This document shows, one piece after another, positions 6,323 to 12,616 of a stretch of DNA of 12,670 nucleotides. The stretch covers positions 1 to 12,670 of the forward strand of contig JALTYW010000135.1 of assembly GCA_027046415.1 (NCBI GenBank), given 5' to 3'. The stretch's first letter is position 1, and the number at the start of each line of letters is the position of its first letter. The notes below the pieces were generated by a model. The model did not search any database and was not told the origin of the DNA. It was given only the letters and a program-made list of their open reading frames with translations. A program made the position numbers and the translations under genes. Origin of the DNA: Sulfurovum sp. Lineage in GTDB: Bacteria > Campylobacterota > Campylobacteria > Campylobacterales > Sulfurovaceae.

Positions 6323-7228
6323 ATGAAAGAATTGAAAATACTTGGAATTGTAACTGTCTTTACTCTGATCCTCTATTGGGGTGTGGAACCGTTTGCACAC
6401 TCTCAAATGCACAAGCATGTAGAGGGAGATGACTTTAAATATGCGGATCTTCCCGCATTGAAGGTAAAAGGAAATGCACAGAACGGACAGGCACTCGCCG
6501 CTGCCTGTGTTGGATGCCACTCTATCAAAACTCAGGGAATGGCAGCACCGATGGATGCCGTTACCTCTGCACAGACATATGGTGTCAATCCACCTGATCT
6601 GAGCAATATTGGAGCACTGCTTGATGAAAAGTTCTTGGCACATTTTCTGCTTGATCCTGCAAAGGTAACGAAATCCAAGCACTTCGCTATGCCGCCAAGT
6701 GCCGGAAGCGAGCAGGATGCTGCAGATATCGTAGCTTACTTTAAGTCGATTGCACCAAAAGATGTTTCTCCAAAAGAAGCGTATGTCACTGCTTGTGGTA
6801 GATGTCATGCCAACCGTTATGACCACTGGACACAGATTGGTGATGTCCCAAAAACAAAGTCCAACATCAAAACCGGTGTAGATCTTGATGCACTTGAGTT
6901 TAAGAAAAAAGTGGGTATTTACCAAAATAAACTGGCTGACTATATGGGAAAATTGCCACCTGATCTCTCTATCATCATTAGAGCGAGAAGTGAGAAGTTC
7001 CTTGAGACATTCATTGAAGATCCTCAGTCTCAGCTTCCTGGCACGGCGATGCCAAGAGTCGGTCTGACAAAAGAAGGTTATGAAAAAGTCAAAGCCTATC
7101 TTGAAAAGACCGGTGATCCAAGCAAACCGCTTAGAGAAGAGACCGGTCCAAAAGTACTGCTCTTCTTTGTGATCTTTACATTCCTGGCATTCCTGTGGAA
7201 AAAATCTATGTGGAAAGGCCACCACTAA
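6323..7228 (+). CDS. petC: Di-heme cytochrome c subunit of the cytochrome bc complex
   Basis: Replaces mono-heme cytochrome c1 as electron exit of the complex, as known for Campylobacterota. The 301-residue protein has an N-terminal hydrophobic helix (about 5-20), a periplasmic part with two heme sites, and a C-terminal membrane helix (about 278-293) with a basic tail. Heme motifs: CVGCH at 62-66 and CGRCH at 158-162. The two halves are visibly duplicated: each has PPDLS (90-94, 212-216), then EKFL, then DP, then an AMP segment whose Met (123, 243) is the likely axial ligand, then a helical end. The second half matches the cytochrome c1 pattern PPDLS-xxxx-AR. AAGGAG precedes the ATG, 10 bp after petB. 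The operon ends at the hairpin at 7255. Confidence 0.95.
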   Translation: MKELKILGIVTVFTLILYWGVEPFAHSQMHKHVEGDDFKYADLPALKVKGNAQNGQALAAACVGCHSIKTQGMAAPMDAVTSAQTYGVNPPDLSNIGALLDEKFLAHFLLDPAKVTKSKHFAMPPSAGSEQDAADIVAYFKSIAPKDVSPKEAYVTACGRCHANRYDHWTQIGDVPKTKSNIKTGVDLDALEFKKKVGIYQNKLADYMGKLPPDLSIIIRARSEKFLETFIEDPQSQLPGTAMPRVGLTKEGYEKVKAYLEKTGDPSKPLREETGPKVLLFFVIFTFLAFLWKKSMWKGHH

Positions 7229-7254
7229 GCAGTTGCGGACTTAAACCATAGTTA

Positions 7255-7291
7255 GCAAGGAGGGGAATATACTCCCTCCTTGCCTGCTTTT
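7255..7291 (+). terminator. Intrinsic terminator of petABC
   Basis: GCAAGGAGGG (7255-7264) pairs perfectly with CCCTCCTTGC (7274-7283) around a 9-nt loop, and CTGCTTTT follows. GC-rich stem plus T-run placed 26 bp after the petC stop make this a convincing terminator. Confidence 0.85.
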
Positions 7292-7330
7292 ACGGCACCA
7301 ACCTCCTCTATATTAACTTCTTACTGATTC

Positions 7331-7344
7331 TTGATATATATCAC
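7331..7344 (+). promoter_or_regulatory. FNR-like site upstream of moaA
   Basis: TTGATATATATCAC matches the FNR pattern TTGATnnnnATCAA except for the last base. It lies 56 bp before the moaA ATG. A poor -10 candidate (GATACC, 7365-7370) would put the start site about 40 bp from its centre. moaA being under FNR-type control is known in E. coli; here it is inferred. The rest of the 171-bp petC-moaA gap holds only the terminator. Confidence 0.4.
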
Positions 7345-7399
7345 CCCTCTTTTATCTATCTTTTGATACCCTAACAAAAATCAATCAGATTGGATGTGT

Positions 7400-8380
7400 A
7401 TGCTAATAGACGGACATGGCAGAACAGTAAACTACCTAAGAGTTTCGGTAACAGAACGATGCAACTTCAGATGTCAGTACTGTATGCCGGAAAAGCCTTT
7501 TTCATGGGTTCCCAAAGAGAATCTGCTTTCATTTGAAGAACTCTTTCTATTTATCAAAGCGGCGATGGATGAGGGGGTGAATAAAATCCGCATTACAGGA
7601 GGAGAACCTCTTCTTCGTGAGGATCTTGACAAATTCATCAAGATGATCAATGATCACAACCCCAATGTCGACCTTGCCATGACAACAAACGGATTTTTGC
7701 TGCCTGAAGCGGCACAACGTCTGAAAGATGCCGGTTTGAAACGGCTGAATATTTCACTTGACTCCCTTAAATCTGATGTGGCAGCAAAGATTGCACAAAA
7801 GGATGTGCTCTCCCATGTACTCGAAGGGATAGACAAAGCCCTTGAAGTTGGCTTGAAAGTCAAGCTTAATATGGTACCTCTTAAAGGTATCAATGATGAT
7901 GAAATTGTCGATATTCTTGATTATGCACAGGATAGAGGGATGAAAATCCGCTTTATTGAATATATGGAGAATCGGCATGCGGATGAAAGCCTTAAAGGGA
8001 TGCATGGCAAAGAGATCTTGGAGAAAGTAAAAGAGAAATACACGATCCGCGCACTTGGACGTGAGGGGGCAAGCCCATCGTTCAACTACATCATCGAAGA
8101 GACCGGCTATGAGTTTGGTCTGATTGACCCTCATAAGCATGATTTTTGTGAAAGCTGTAACCGTATTAGACTCACAGCAGAAGGTTTCCTTATTCCATGT
8201 CTCTATTTTGATGAAGCAATGAGTATCGCCGAGCATGTTAAAAAAGGTGATGTGGAAGCAGCCTCACAGGTATTGGCACAGGTACTTAAAGACAAACCCA
8301 AAGAGAACCGATGGAGTGAAGAGCAGCACGAAGAGGGACAGGAGGTTTCAAACCGTGCGTTCTATGAGACGGGAGGGTGA
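7400..8380 (+). CDS. moaA: GTP 3',8-cyclase MoaA (molybdenum cofactor biosynthesis)
   Basis: Radical SAM enzyme that starts molybdopterin synthesis by rearranging GTP to 3',8-cyclo-7,8-dihydro-GTP. From ATG 7400 it is 326 residues. The N-terminal [4Fe-4S] motif C21-x3-C25-x2-C28 (CNFRCQYC) and ITGGEP at 65-70 define the radical SAM barrel; the C-terminal cluster that binds GTP is C250-x2-C253-x13-C267, exactly the family spacing. The protein ends in the conserved Gly-Gly tail. ATG 7400 is preferred over ATG 7394 because MLIDGHGR is the usual N-terminus and GGA lies five bases upstream. The neighbouring genes are not other Moco genes, so it stands alone between the pet terminator and the heptamer arrays. 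Confidence 0.97.
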   Translation: MLIDGHGRTVNYLRVSVTERCNFRCQYCMPEKPFSWVPKENLLSFEELFLFIKAAMDEGVNKIRITGGEPLLREDLDKFIKMINDHNPNVDLAMTTNGFLLPEAAQRLKDAGLKRLNISLDSLKSDVAAKIAQKDVLSHVLEGIDKALEVGLKVKLNMVPLKGINDDEIVDILDYAQDRGMKIRFIEYMENRHADESLKGMHGKEILEKVKEKYTIRALGREGASPSFNYIIEETGYEFGLIDPHKHDFCESCNRIRLTAEGFLIPCLYFDEAMSIAEHVKKGDVEAASQVLAQVLKDKPKENRWSEEQHEEGQEVSNRAFYETGG

Positions 8381-8415
8381 GAATGAGGAATGAGGAATTG
8401 GGAATTAGGAATTGT
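8381..8415. repeat. Heptamer array 3, degenerate GAATKRG x5
   Basis: Five consecutive 7-bp units: GAATGAG, GAATGAG, GAATTGG, GAATTAG, GAATTGT. The array starts at the very next base after the moaA TGA. It is purine-rich on the plus strand and so opposes array 4, mirroring the arrangement in the ribE/mnmG gap. Units are less uniform than in the other arrays. Confidence 0.9.
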
Positions 8416-8462
8416 GGTAAGCTTTTGTCTAATAAATGCATTACAAAGCAATGCAAACCTAC
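8416..8462. other. Core between opposed heptamer arrays 3 and 4
   Basis: These 47 bp hold an HindIII-like AAGCTT, an AT-rich TAATAAATG stretch that could act as a weak -10 for queE, and a small inverted repeat TGCATT-N7-AATGCA at 8437-8455. No gene and no convincing terminator for moaA are visible. Confidence 0.4.
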
Positions 8463-8490
8463 ACTCATCACTCATCACTCATCACTCACC
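8463..8490. repeat. Heptamer array 4, (ACTCATC)x3 plus ACTCACC
   Basis: Three perfect tandem copies and a fourth with one change, ending three bases before the queE hairpin. The reading frame of queE is open through the array from ATGs at 8436 and 8451, but neither ATG has a ribosome binding site and the array would encode a His/Ser/Thr-rich leader foreign to QueE. Confidence 0.95.
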
Positions 8491-8493
8491 ACT

Positions 8494-8522
8494 ATAAAAC
8501 AAAAGGCTTCCTTTTGTTTTAT
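8494..8522 (+). promoter_or_regulatory. Perfect 13-bp hairpin covering the queE ribosome binding site and start
   Basis: ATAAAACAAAAGG (8494-8506), loop CTT, then CCTTTTGTTTTAT (8510-8522). The Shine-Dalgarno AAAAGG (8501-8506) forms the top of the left arm and the TTG start (8514-8516) lies in the right arm, so ribosome binding site and start codon are paired with each other's strand. Not a typical terminator because no T-run follows the stem. Regulation is inference. Confidence 0.8.
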
Positions 8523-9272
8523 CTAACGGAGCAATTCTTCTCGATTCAGGGTGAGGGTAAATATGCAGGAGTGCCTTCATACTTTTTGCGTACGGGTGGA
8601 TGTAATCTCTCCTGCCCGGGTTTTGGTGCCAAATATGAAGTAGATGGTAAGATAAAGTATGGGTGTGATACCTATTTTGCAGTGGATAGTGCTTTTGCCA
8701 AACAGTGGCAAAAGGTAGAGGAGAGCATCTCCCTCATTCAAAAACTCAATGATGAGTTTAAAGAGATAGGGTATCTTCCTGATGTGGTGATCACAGGTGG
8801 TGAACCGCTGATGTATCATACCGACAAGGTTTTTTATGAAGTGGTTTCATGGTTGGTCAATCAGGGCATACGTGTGACCTTTGAGACCAACGGTACTGTT
8901 GAGATCGATTTTGATCTATATCCTGTGTATCGAGCCTGTACGTTTGCACTCTCTTTAAAGTTAGCCAACTCCGGAGAGTCTAAAGACAAACGTATCAATC
9001 CTAAGGCACTGAAAGCAATTGCAAAGCATACCAAAGATGCTTTTTTGAAGTTTACGATCGATGCTGCATCAGTTGAAAGCAGTGCGATTGAGGAGATTGA
9101 AGAGATTAGAGAGATACTCCCTGAGCTTGAGGTCTATTGTATGCCTGTAGGCGAGAGTAGGGAGACTATCTGGCATAATGACCGAAAAGTATTTTCGTTT
9201 TGTATGCAGCATAATTTCCGTTATAGCGACCGTCTTCATATCCGTGTATTCGATACAACCCAAGGGGTATAA
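8514..9272 (+). CDS. queE: 7-carboxy-7-deazaguanine synthase QueE, TTG start
   Basis: Radical SAM enzyme that contracts 6-carboxytetrahydropterin (the QueD product) to 7-carboxy-7-deazaguanine in the queuosine/preQ0 pathway. Product of 252 residues from TTG 8514, chosen because MFYLTEQFFSIQGEGKYAG is the usual QueE N-terminus and AAAAGG lies 7 nt upstream. The cluster cysteines are C30, C34 and C51 (GCNLSC ... YGCDT), a CX3CX16C arrangement rather than CX3CX2C; the insertion follows the second Cys, whereas in the studied Burkholderia QueE it precedes the second Cys (CX14CX2C). VVITGGEPLMY at about 91-101 is the SAM-binding GGEP motif. queD lies three genes on, supporting the role. The next gene starts 1 bp after the stop. 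Confidence 0.94.
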   Translation: MFYLTEQFFSIQGEGKYAGVPSYFLRTGGCNLSCPGFGAKYEVDGKIKYGCDTYFAVDSAFAKQWQKVEESISLIQKLNDEFKEIGYLPDVVITGGEPLMYHTDKVFYEVVSWLVNQGIRVTFETNGTVEIDFDLYPVYRACTFALSLKLANSGESKDKRINPKALKAIAKHTKDAFLKFTIDAASVESSAIEEIEEIREILPELEVYCMPVGESRETIWHNDRKVFSFCMQHNFRYSDRLHIRVFDTTQGV

Positions 9273-9273
9273 A

Positions 9274-9642
9274 ATGACATTTTCTGATAAAGACATCTAT
9301 GCGGCAGTCAAACACCATCTTCCCGAAGTGAATGAATATATAGCTTCGCATGGCGGTACGATTAAACTGCTTGGTATGAAAAACGGTACGGTGTATGTAG
9401 CGTTGGCAGGAAACTGTCACGGTTGTGCGATGAGTCTGATGACCACGAAAATGGTTGTCCAAAAAAGACTCAGAGAACTGATCCATCCGGAATTGACAGT
9501 TGTTAACGTAGATGGTACACCGGAAAATGCATTGCCGGATGATATCTATACAGAAGAGCCCATAGAGACTGAAGATGATGCAATAGATGAAGAGATCTCT
9601 TTATGGGATAAAGCAAAAAGTATCTTTACCAAGGAGTCGTAA
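9274..9642 (+). CDS. NifU C-terminal-domain (Nfu-type) Fe-S scaffold protein
   Basis: Small 122-residue protein with one Nfu domain, which assembles or carries [4Fe-4S] clusters as a dimer using a CxxC pair. The pair is C48-x2-C51 in GNCHGCAMSLMT, closely matching the family G-x-C-x-x-C-x-x-S-x-x-T signature; HGGTIKLLGMKNGTVYVALAG just before it is the typical beta-strand lead-in. An acidic tail (about residues 85-112, many E and D) follows the domain. ATG 9274 is preferred over an upstream in-frame ATG at 9178 because AAGGGG sits 6 nt upstream and the domain begins there. It sits 1 bp after queE, which needs a [4Fe-4S] cluster, and overlaps the next gene by one base (TAATG). A role in supplying QueE is plausible but unproven. 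Confidence 0.9.
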   Translation: MTFSDKDIYAAVKHHLPEVNEYIASHGGTIKLLGMKNGTVYVALAGNCHGCAMSLMTTKMVVQKRLRELIHPELTVVNVDGTPENALPDDIYTEEPIETEDDAIDEEISLWDKAKSIFTKES

Positions 9643-10238
9643 TGCATTTTGAAATAGCAAACATGACACGTAAAATAGATATTTATAAGCTGATGTCGCA
9701 AACCATCATTCCCAGACCCATTGCATGGATTGTCACGGAAGATGACGGAGTTGTCAATATTGCTCCCTTCAGCTACTTTACAGGGCTTTCATCAGAACCG
9801 GCCTGTGTGATGGTTTCGATTGGGCATAAGAGTGACGGAACGCCCAAAGACACGCTGTTTAACCTCCGTAAACATAAAAAATGTACCATTTGTATGGTAG
9901 AGGAGGATGCACTTGAAGCGATGCACTTTTCCTCAAAAGCATTGCCGCACACTGAAAGTGAGTCGGATCTGTTTCATATTGAGGTCGATACTGTTCACCC
10001 CGATTATCCGCCAATGATTAGTTCCGCACCGGTTGCTTATTTCTGTGAGCTTAATCAGGAAATTGATCTTGTTGGTGGTACAACAGTGCCTGTGATCTTG
10101 AATATCGACAAAATATATGTTCGTGATGATGTGGTGACAGACAAAGAAAATTTGACACTCACATTCTCTCCGGTTGCGCGTATCGGGAAAAGTTATGCGT
10201 TTATAGGCGAGGAGATCGTGCCTCCGTCAATACCTTAA
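9642..10238 (+). CDS. Flavin reductase-like, FMN-binding split-barrel protein
   Basis: 198-residue cytoplasmic protein of the flavin reductase domain family (split beta-barrel binding FMN). Visible signatures: IIPRPIAWIVT at 22-32, NIAPFSYFTGLSSEPACVMVSIG at 39-61, and the DTLFNLRKHK segment at 70-79, all typical of flavoredoxin/flavin reductase proteins. The start ATG overlaps the preceding stop codon as TAATG, with AAGGAG upstream, so translation is probably coupled. Its electron partner is unknown. Position between a scaffold gene and queD suggests cotranscription with the queuosine genes, but I would not infer a role in that pathway from this alone. Confidence 0.88.
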   Translation: MHFEIANMTRKIDIYKLMSQTIIPRPIAWIVTEDDGVVNIAPFSYFTGLSSEPACVMVSIGHKSDGTPKDTLFNLRKHKKCTICMVEEDALEAMHFSSKALPHTESESDLFHIEVDTVHPDYPPMISSAPVAYFCELNQEIDLVGGTTVPVILNIDKIYVRDDVVTDKENLTLTFSPVARIGKSYAFIGEEIVPPSIP

Positions 10239-10249
10239 GTTATCTTGGT

Positions 10250-10255
10250 TACAAT
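10250..10255 (+). promoter_or_regulatory. Possible internal -10 element before queD
   Basis: TACAAT within TTGGTTACAATCAACC in the 47-bp gap before queD. It is a reasonable -10, flanked by a short GGTT/AACC inverted repeat, with no clear -35. It could give queD its own promoter; the alternative is simple readthrough from queE. Confidence 0.3.
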
Positions 10256-10285
10256 CAACCCTATCTACGCACTGTTGAGGTATGC

Positions 10286-10867
10286 ATGATAATACGTAAA
10301 TTGTTTAAATTTGAGAATGCACATATTGTTCGGGACTGTTCTACCCGTCGCTGCAGTGAAAATATACATGGGCACTCCTATAAAATTGAAGTGCTGCTTG
10401 AGTCCAACTATCTTGACAATGGGCAGATGGTATATGATTTTGGGCTTACCAAACTATACATGAAAGAGCTGATTGACTCCTTTGATCATGCCATTACATT
10501 ATGGAAAGAGGACGATCCGGAATATATTGCATCGATGAAAGCACACAGCAGCCGATGGATAGAACTGCCGGTTTCTCCTTCTGCAGAGCAGTTTAGCAGA
10601 GTGATTTACCTGATAGTAGAGCGAGTTTTGGCATGTACACAAATGCAAAACGGCGAGAGGGAAGTAAAGCTGCACAGTGTCATCGTTCATGAAACCGATA
10701 CCGGATATGCACAGGGATTTTATGAGGATGCACACAGCGAGCTTATGGGTAAGATCGCATTGGAAGATATCCATTTTTCCGGACAGATAAGAAGTGAATG
10801 GAGTGACAAAGAACTTTGGGCAAAACTCTTGGCGCATATGCCCATTCATACACCTAAAAAAGTGTAA
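10286..10867 (+). CDS. queD: 6-carboxy-5,6,7,8-tetrahydropterin synthase QueD (extended form)
   Basis: Pterin synthase-family enzyme that converts dihydroneopterin triphosphate to 6-carboxytetrahydropterin, the QueE substrate. Zinc ligands His13 (FENAH), His28 and His30 (HGH) are present, with the nucleophile Cys23, Asp67-His68 (FDHAITL) and Glu136 (VHETD). At 193 residues it is well above the roughly 120 of E. coli QueD: there is an insert at about 72-97 and a C-terminal extension from about 150. The nucleophile spacing is CX4HGH (CSENIHGH), not the CX3HGH of E. coli QueD. GAGG lies 5 nt before the ATG. Clustering with queE supports the QueD role over other pterin synthase subfamilies; spacing leaves some doubt. 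Confidence 0.88.
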   Translation: MIIRKLFKFENAHIVRDCSTRRCSENIHGHSYKIEVLLESNYLDNGQMVYDFGLTKLYMKELIDSFDHAITLWKEDDPEYIASMKAHSSRWIELPVSPSAEQFSRVIYLIVERVLACTQMQNGEREVKLHSVIVHETDTGYAQGFYEDAHSELMGKIALEDIHFSGQIRSEWSDKELWAKLLAHMPIHTPKKV

Positions 10868-10910
10868 TGCAGTATATTAGAGCAGTGAGATGCAGAGAAA
10901 GGAAACGAAT

Positions 10911-11435
10911 GTGAAATATGGACAATACATTTTGAGTGTTATCGTAGCAGGGATGCTTGGGATATCTGTGTTTGCTGCACCGTTAGATGATACACAGAAA
11001 GTCCAAACAGGATCAAAAAAGACCATAGAAGAGACTAAAGAAGCAGCAAAAAAATTAGCCGAAGAGACAAAAGATGTTGCCTCAGAATTGAAAGAGGGTG
11101 CGGTAGAAGCACTGCAGAAGGCACACGAGAAGGTTTCCCAGGTAGTAGTTGCAGAGTCCACATCACCAACCGGAGAGGAACTCTACAGCAAATGTGTCGC
11201 CTGTCACGGAGTTGATGGTACAAAACATGCACTTGGCAAGTCAGCAGTCATAACGGGACAAAGTGTTGATTCGTTGATAAAAAAACTCAAAGCCTACAAA
11301 GCAGGAACACGAAATGTTACTGGTTTGGGAGCATTTATGCACAAAGTGGCAGCCCCTCTGGGCGAGAGTGAAATCTTGGCATTGGCAGCCTATATAGACA
11401 CATTTAAACAGCAAAAGGAAAAAAAGAATGATTGA
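10911..11435 (+). CDS. Periplasmic mono-heme cytochrome c with helical spacer, GTG start
   Basis: 174-residue exported cytochrome c. The N-terminus KYGQYILSVIVAGMLGISVFA is a signal peptide with likely cleavage after FA-A around residue 22-23. Residues about 36-78 form an amphipathic, Lys/Glu/Ala-rich helix (TIEETKEAAKKLAEETKDVA and onward) that looks like a spacer or coiled coil. The heme domain has CVACHG at 95-100 and a likely Met143 ligand (GAFMH), with a C-terminal helix ESEILALAAYIDTF, as in small c553-type cytochromes. GTG 10911 is preferred to ATG 10890 because AAAGGAAA lies just upstream of GTG and the basic start of the signal peptide follows. Overlaps the next gene by 8 nt. It may accept electrons from the bc complex, which is inference. 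Confidence 0.88.
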   Translation: MKYGQYILSVIVAGMLGISVFAAPLDDTQKVQTGSKKTIEETKEAAKKLAEETKDVASELKEGAVEALQKAHEKVSQVVVAESTSPTGEELYSKCVACHGVDGTKHALGKSAVITGQSVDSLIKKLKAYKAGTRNVTGLGAFMHKVAAPLGESEILALAAYIDTFKQQKEKKND

Positions 11436-11856
11436 TCAGGTAATTTTGGCACACAGTATTTTGGTAAAAGTATTTTTAGCTTTTATGGTAGCGGGAATTT
11501 TCATTCCCTTTATGACAGCAAAAAAACCAAAAGGGTTTAAAAAGGCAAGCTTTATATATACAATGATTTTTCAAGCTATTGCTACAATGATTGCCTTCAC
11601 CGGACTTGTAGCCTTGGCAATGGGTAAATTCGGTCTTTCTCTCAGTGTCATTATCATGATTGTGATATGGGGACTGTTGATGTACATTGAAATCAAAAAG
11701 TACAAATTGATTAAAGTTGCGAATCTTGAGAATTCCCAGACCCATAAATTGTTGCGAAGTGCATTTTTGAAAATATCGGCTGTCCAGATTATGCTGGTTA
11801 TCATGATGGTTGTATTGAAAATTATGGAAGTCAAAGGTGTTATATCTCTATCATAA
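11428..11856 (+). CDS. Hypothetical four-helix inner-membrane protein
   Basis: I do not recognise a characterised family. The 142-residue product has four hydrophobic segments at about 5-28, 42-65, 69-90 and 112-135, with a basic loop (AKKPKGFKKASF) after the first and another (IKKYKLIKVANLENSQTHK) after the third, so loops are probably cytoplasmic. A single His9 in the first helix could bind heme, but there is no matching partner pattern I can name. It overlaps the cytochrome c gene by 8 nt and rsmE by 20 nt, so the three are likely translated from one message. Context suggests a membrane partner of the cytochrome; this is weak. Confidence 0.8.
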   Translation: MIDQVILAHSILVKVFLAFMVAGIFIPFMTAKKPKGFKKASFIYTMIFQAIATMIAFTGLVALAMGKFGLSLSVIIMIVIWGLLMYIEIKKYKLIKVANLENSQTHKLLRSAFLKISAVQIMLVIMMVVLKIMEVKGVISLS

Positions 11857-12508
11857 AGATGCAGGCTCTCCGACACTTACGCTTAGCGGGGATGACCATC
11901 GCTACCTCTTCAAAGTACGCCGCCATAAGGCTGAGGATACGCTTTATCTTCGAAATTTGACAGATACCTATATCTATGGCTATAGAGTGGTGACGATCGA
12001 TAAGCGTTCTGTTACACTCTCAGCTATTTCCAAAGAAAAACTTGAAATCAATGCACCGAGAAAACTTCATATTGGCTGGTGCGTTATCGATCCCAAAAAC
12101 ATTGAAAAAATACTTCCGAGCCTCAATGAACTTGGAGTGGAGAAAATCACCTTTATCTATTGCCAACGTTCACAAAAGAGTTTCAAGCCAGACTTTAAAC
12201 GGTTGAATAAAATTCTTCTCAACTCATCACAACAGTCTGGACGAAGCAGTATGATAGAACTGGAGACTGTAGAGACACTACAGGAATTTCTGCAAAAGTA
12301 TCCTAATAGCTATATGTTGAATTTTAGTGAAAAAAGTATCGAAAACGACAAAAACAGCATAGAGACAATTGTGATAGGATGTGAAGGTGGATTCTCAGAA
12401 GAGGAGAGATCCTTATTTGATCAGGCAAAGATTGTCGGGTTTGCAACACCGCTTGTTCTAAAAAGTGAAACAGCAGTCTGTGCAGTCGCCTCAAAACTGC
12501 TTGTATGA
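11837..12508 (+). CDS. rsmE: 16S rRNA (uracil(1498)-N3)-methyltransferase RsmE, GTG start
   Basis: SPOUT-fold methyltransferase that makes m3U1498 in 16S rRNA using SAM. The 223-residue protein starts at GTG 11837 with GGAAG 6 nt upstream, inside the end of the membrane-protein gene. The N-terminal PUA-like domain begins MLYLYHKD and includes the H-x-x-x-x-V-R-R segment (HRYLFKVRRHKAED). The knot contains IGCEGGFSEEE at 180-190, matching the family IGPEGGF-x-x-x-E with Cys in place of Pro, and LKSETAVCAVASKLL at 208-222 matching L-R-x-E-T-A. ELGVEKI and QQSGR of the family are also present. It ends the gene cluster; no good terminator follows. Confidence 0.94.
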   Translation: MLYLYHKDAGSPTLTLSGDDHRYLFKVRRHKAEDTLYLRNLTDTYIYGYRVVTIDKRSVTLSAISKEKLEINAPRKLHIGWCVIDPKNIEKILPSLNELGVEKITFIYCQRSQKSFKPDFKRLNKILLNSSQQSGRSSMIELETVETLQEFLQKYPNSYMLNFSEKSIENDKNSIETIVIGCEGGFSEEERSLFDQAKIVGFATPLVLKSETAVCAVASKLLV

Positions 12509-12542
12509 GCACCCAAAACTCCATATATAATGTAAGCGGAGC

Positions 12543-12580
12543 AAAAAAGTAAAAAAAATTCAAATTTTTTTGAAAAAACT
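12543..12580 (+). promoter_or_regulatory. A/T-tract UP-element-like region
   Basis: Runs of A and T (AAAAAAGTAAAAAAAATTC and onward) directly upstream of the -35 element at 12582. Position and composition fit an UP element that contacts the RNA polymerase alpha subunit, as in rRNA promoters. The tract also contains a weak TTCAAA-TTTGAA inverted repeat with no GC content, so I do not call a terminator. Confidence 0.6.
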
Positions 12581-12581
12581 C

Positions 12582-12610
12582 TTGACAAGGGGGGCGTTCG
12601 GTGCTATAAT
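12582..12610 (+). promoter_or_regulatory. Perfect consensus sigma-70 promoter, probably for an rRNA or other stable RNA operon
   Basis: TTGACA at 12582-12587 and TATAAT at 12605-12610 are both exact consensus hexamers with a 17-bp spacer, and TGC before the -10 adds an extended -10. A GC-rich segment (ACGCGTCC) follows the -10, like the discriminator of stringently controlled rRNA promoters. It is far stronger than any other promoter in the window and no CDS start follows before the end, so a stable RNA transcript is the best inference. Confidence 0.85.
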
Positions 12611-12616
12611 ACGCGT

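Noticed and set aside
6293..7225. Long 310-codon open frame on the minus strand opposite petC
   Set aside because: It is exactly antisense to a gene with clear heme motifs, its translation is Cys/Phe/Ile-rich with no recognisable domain, and no ribosome binding site or promoter fits. The same applies to the 278-codon frame opposite petB (5488-6324) and the 209-codon frame opposite petA (4581-5210).
8436..8513. N-terminal extension of QueE through array 4
   Set aside because: ATGs at 8436 and 8451 lack ribosome binding sites and the extension is a translation of the repeat and hairpin; QueE homology begins at the TTG at 8514.
8416..8513. preQ1 riboswitch upstream of queE
   Set aside because: I find no aptamer-like pseudoknot with the conserved C-rich and A-rich segments; only the arrays, a short inverted repeat and the ribosome-binding-site hairpin are present.
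9178..9273. Longer, membrane-anchored start for the NifU-domain protein
   Set aside because: The hydrophobic stretch encoded from 9178 lies in the out-of-frame shadow of the queE 3' end; AAGGGG and the domain start both point to ATG 9274.
12560..12577. Terminator of rsmE in the A/T tract
   Set aside because: The TTCAAA/TTTGAA inverted repeat has almost no GC content and lies where an UP element is expected.
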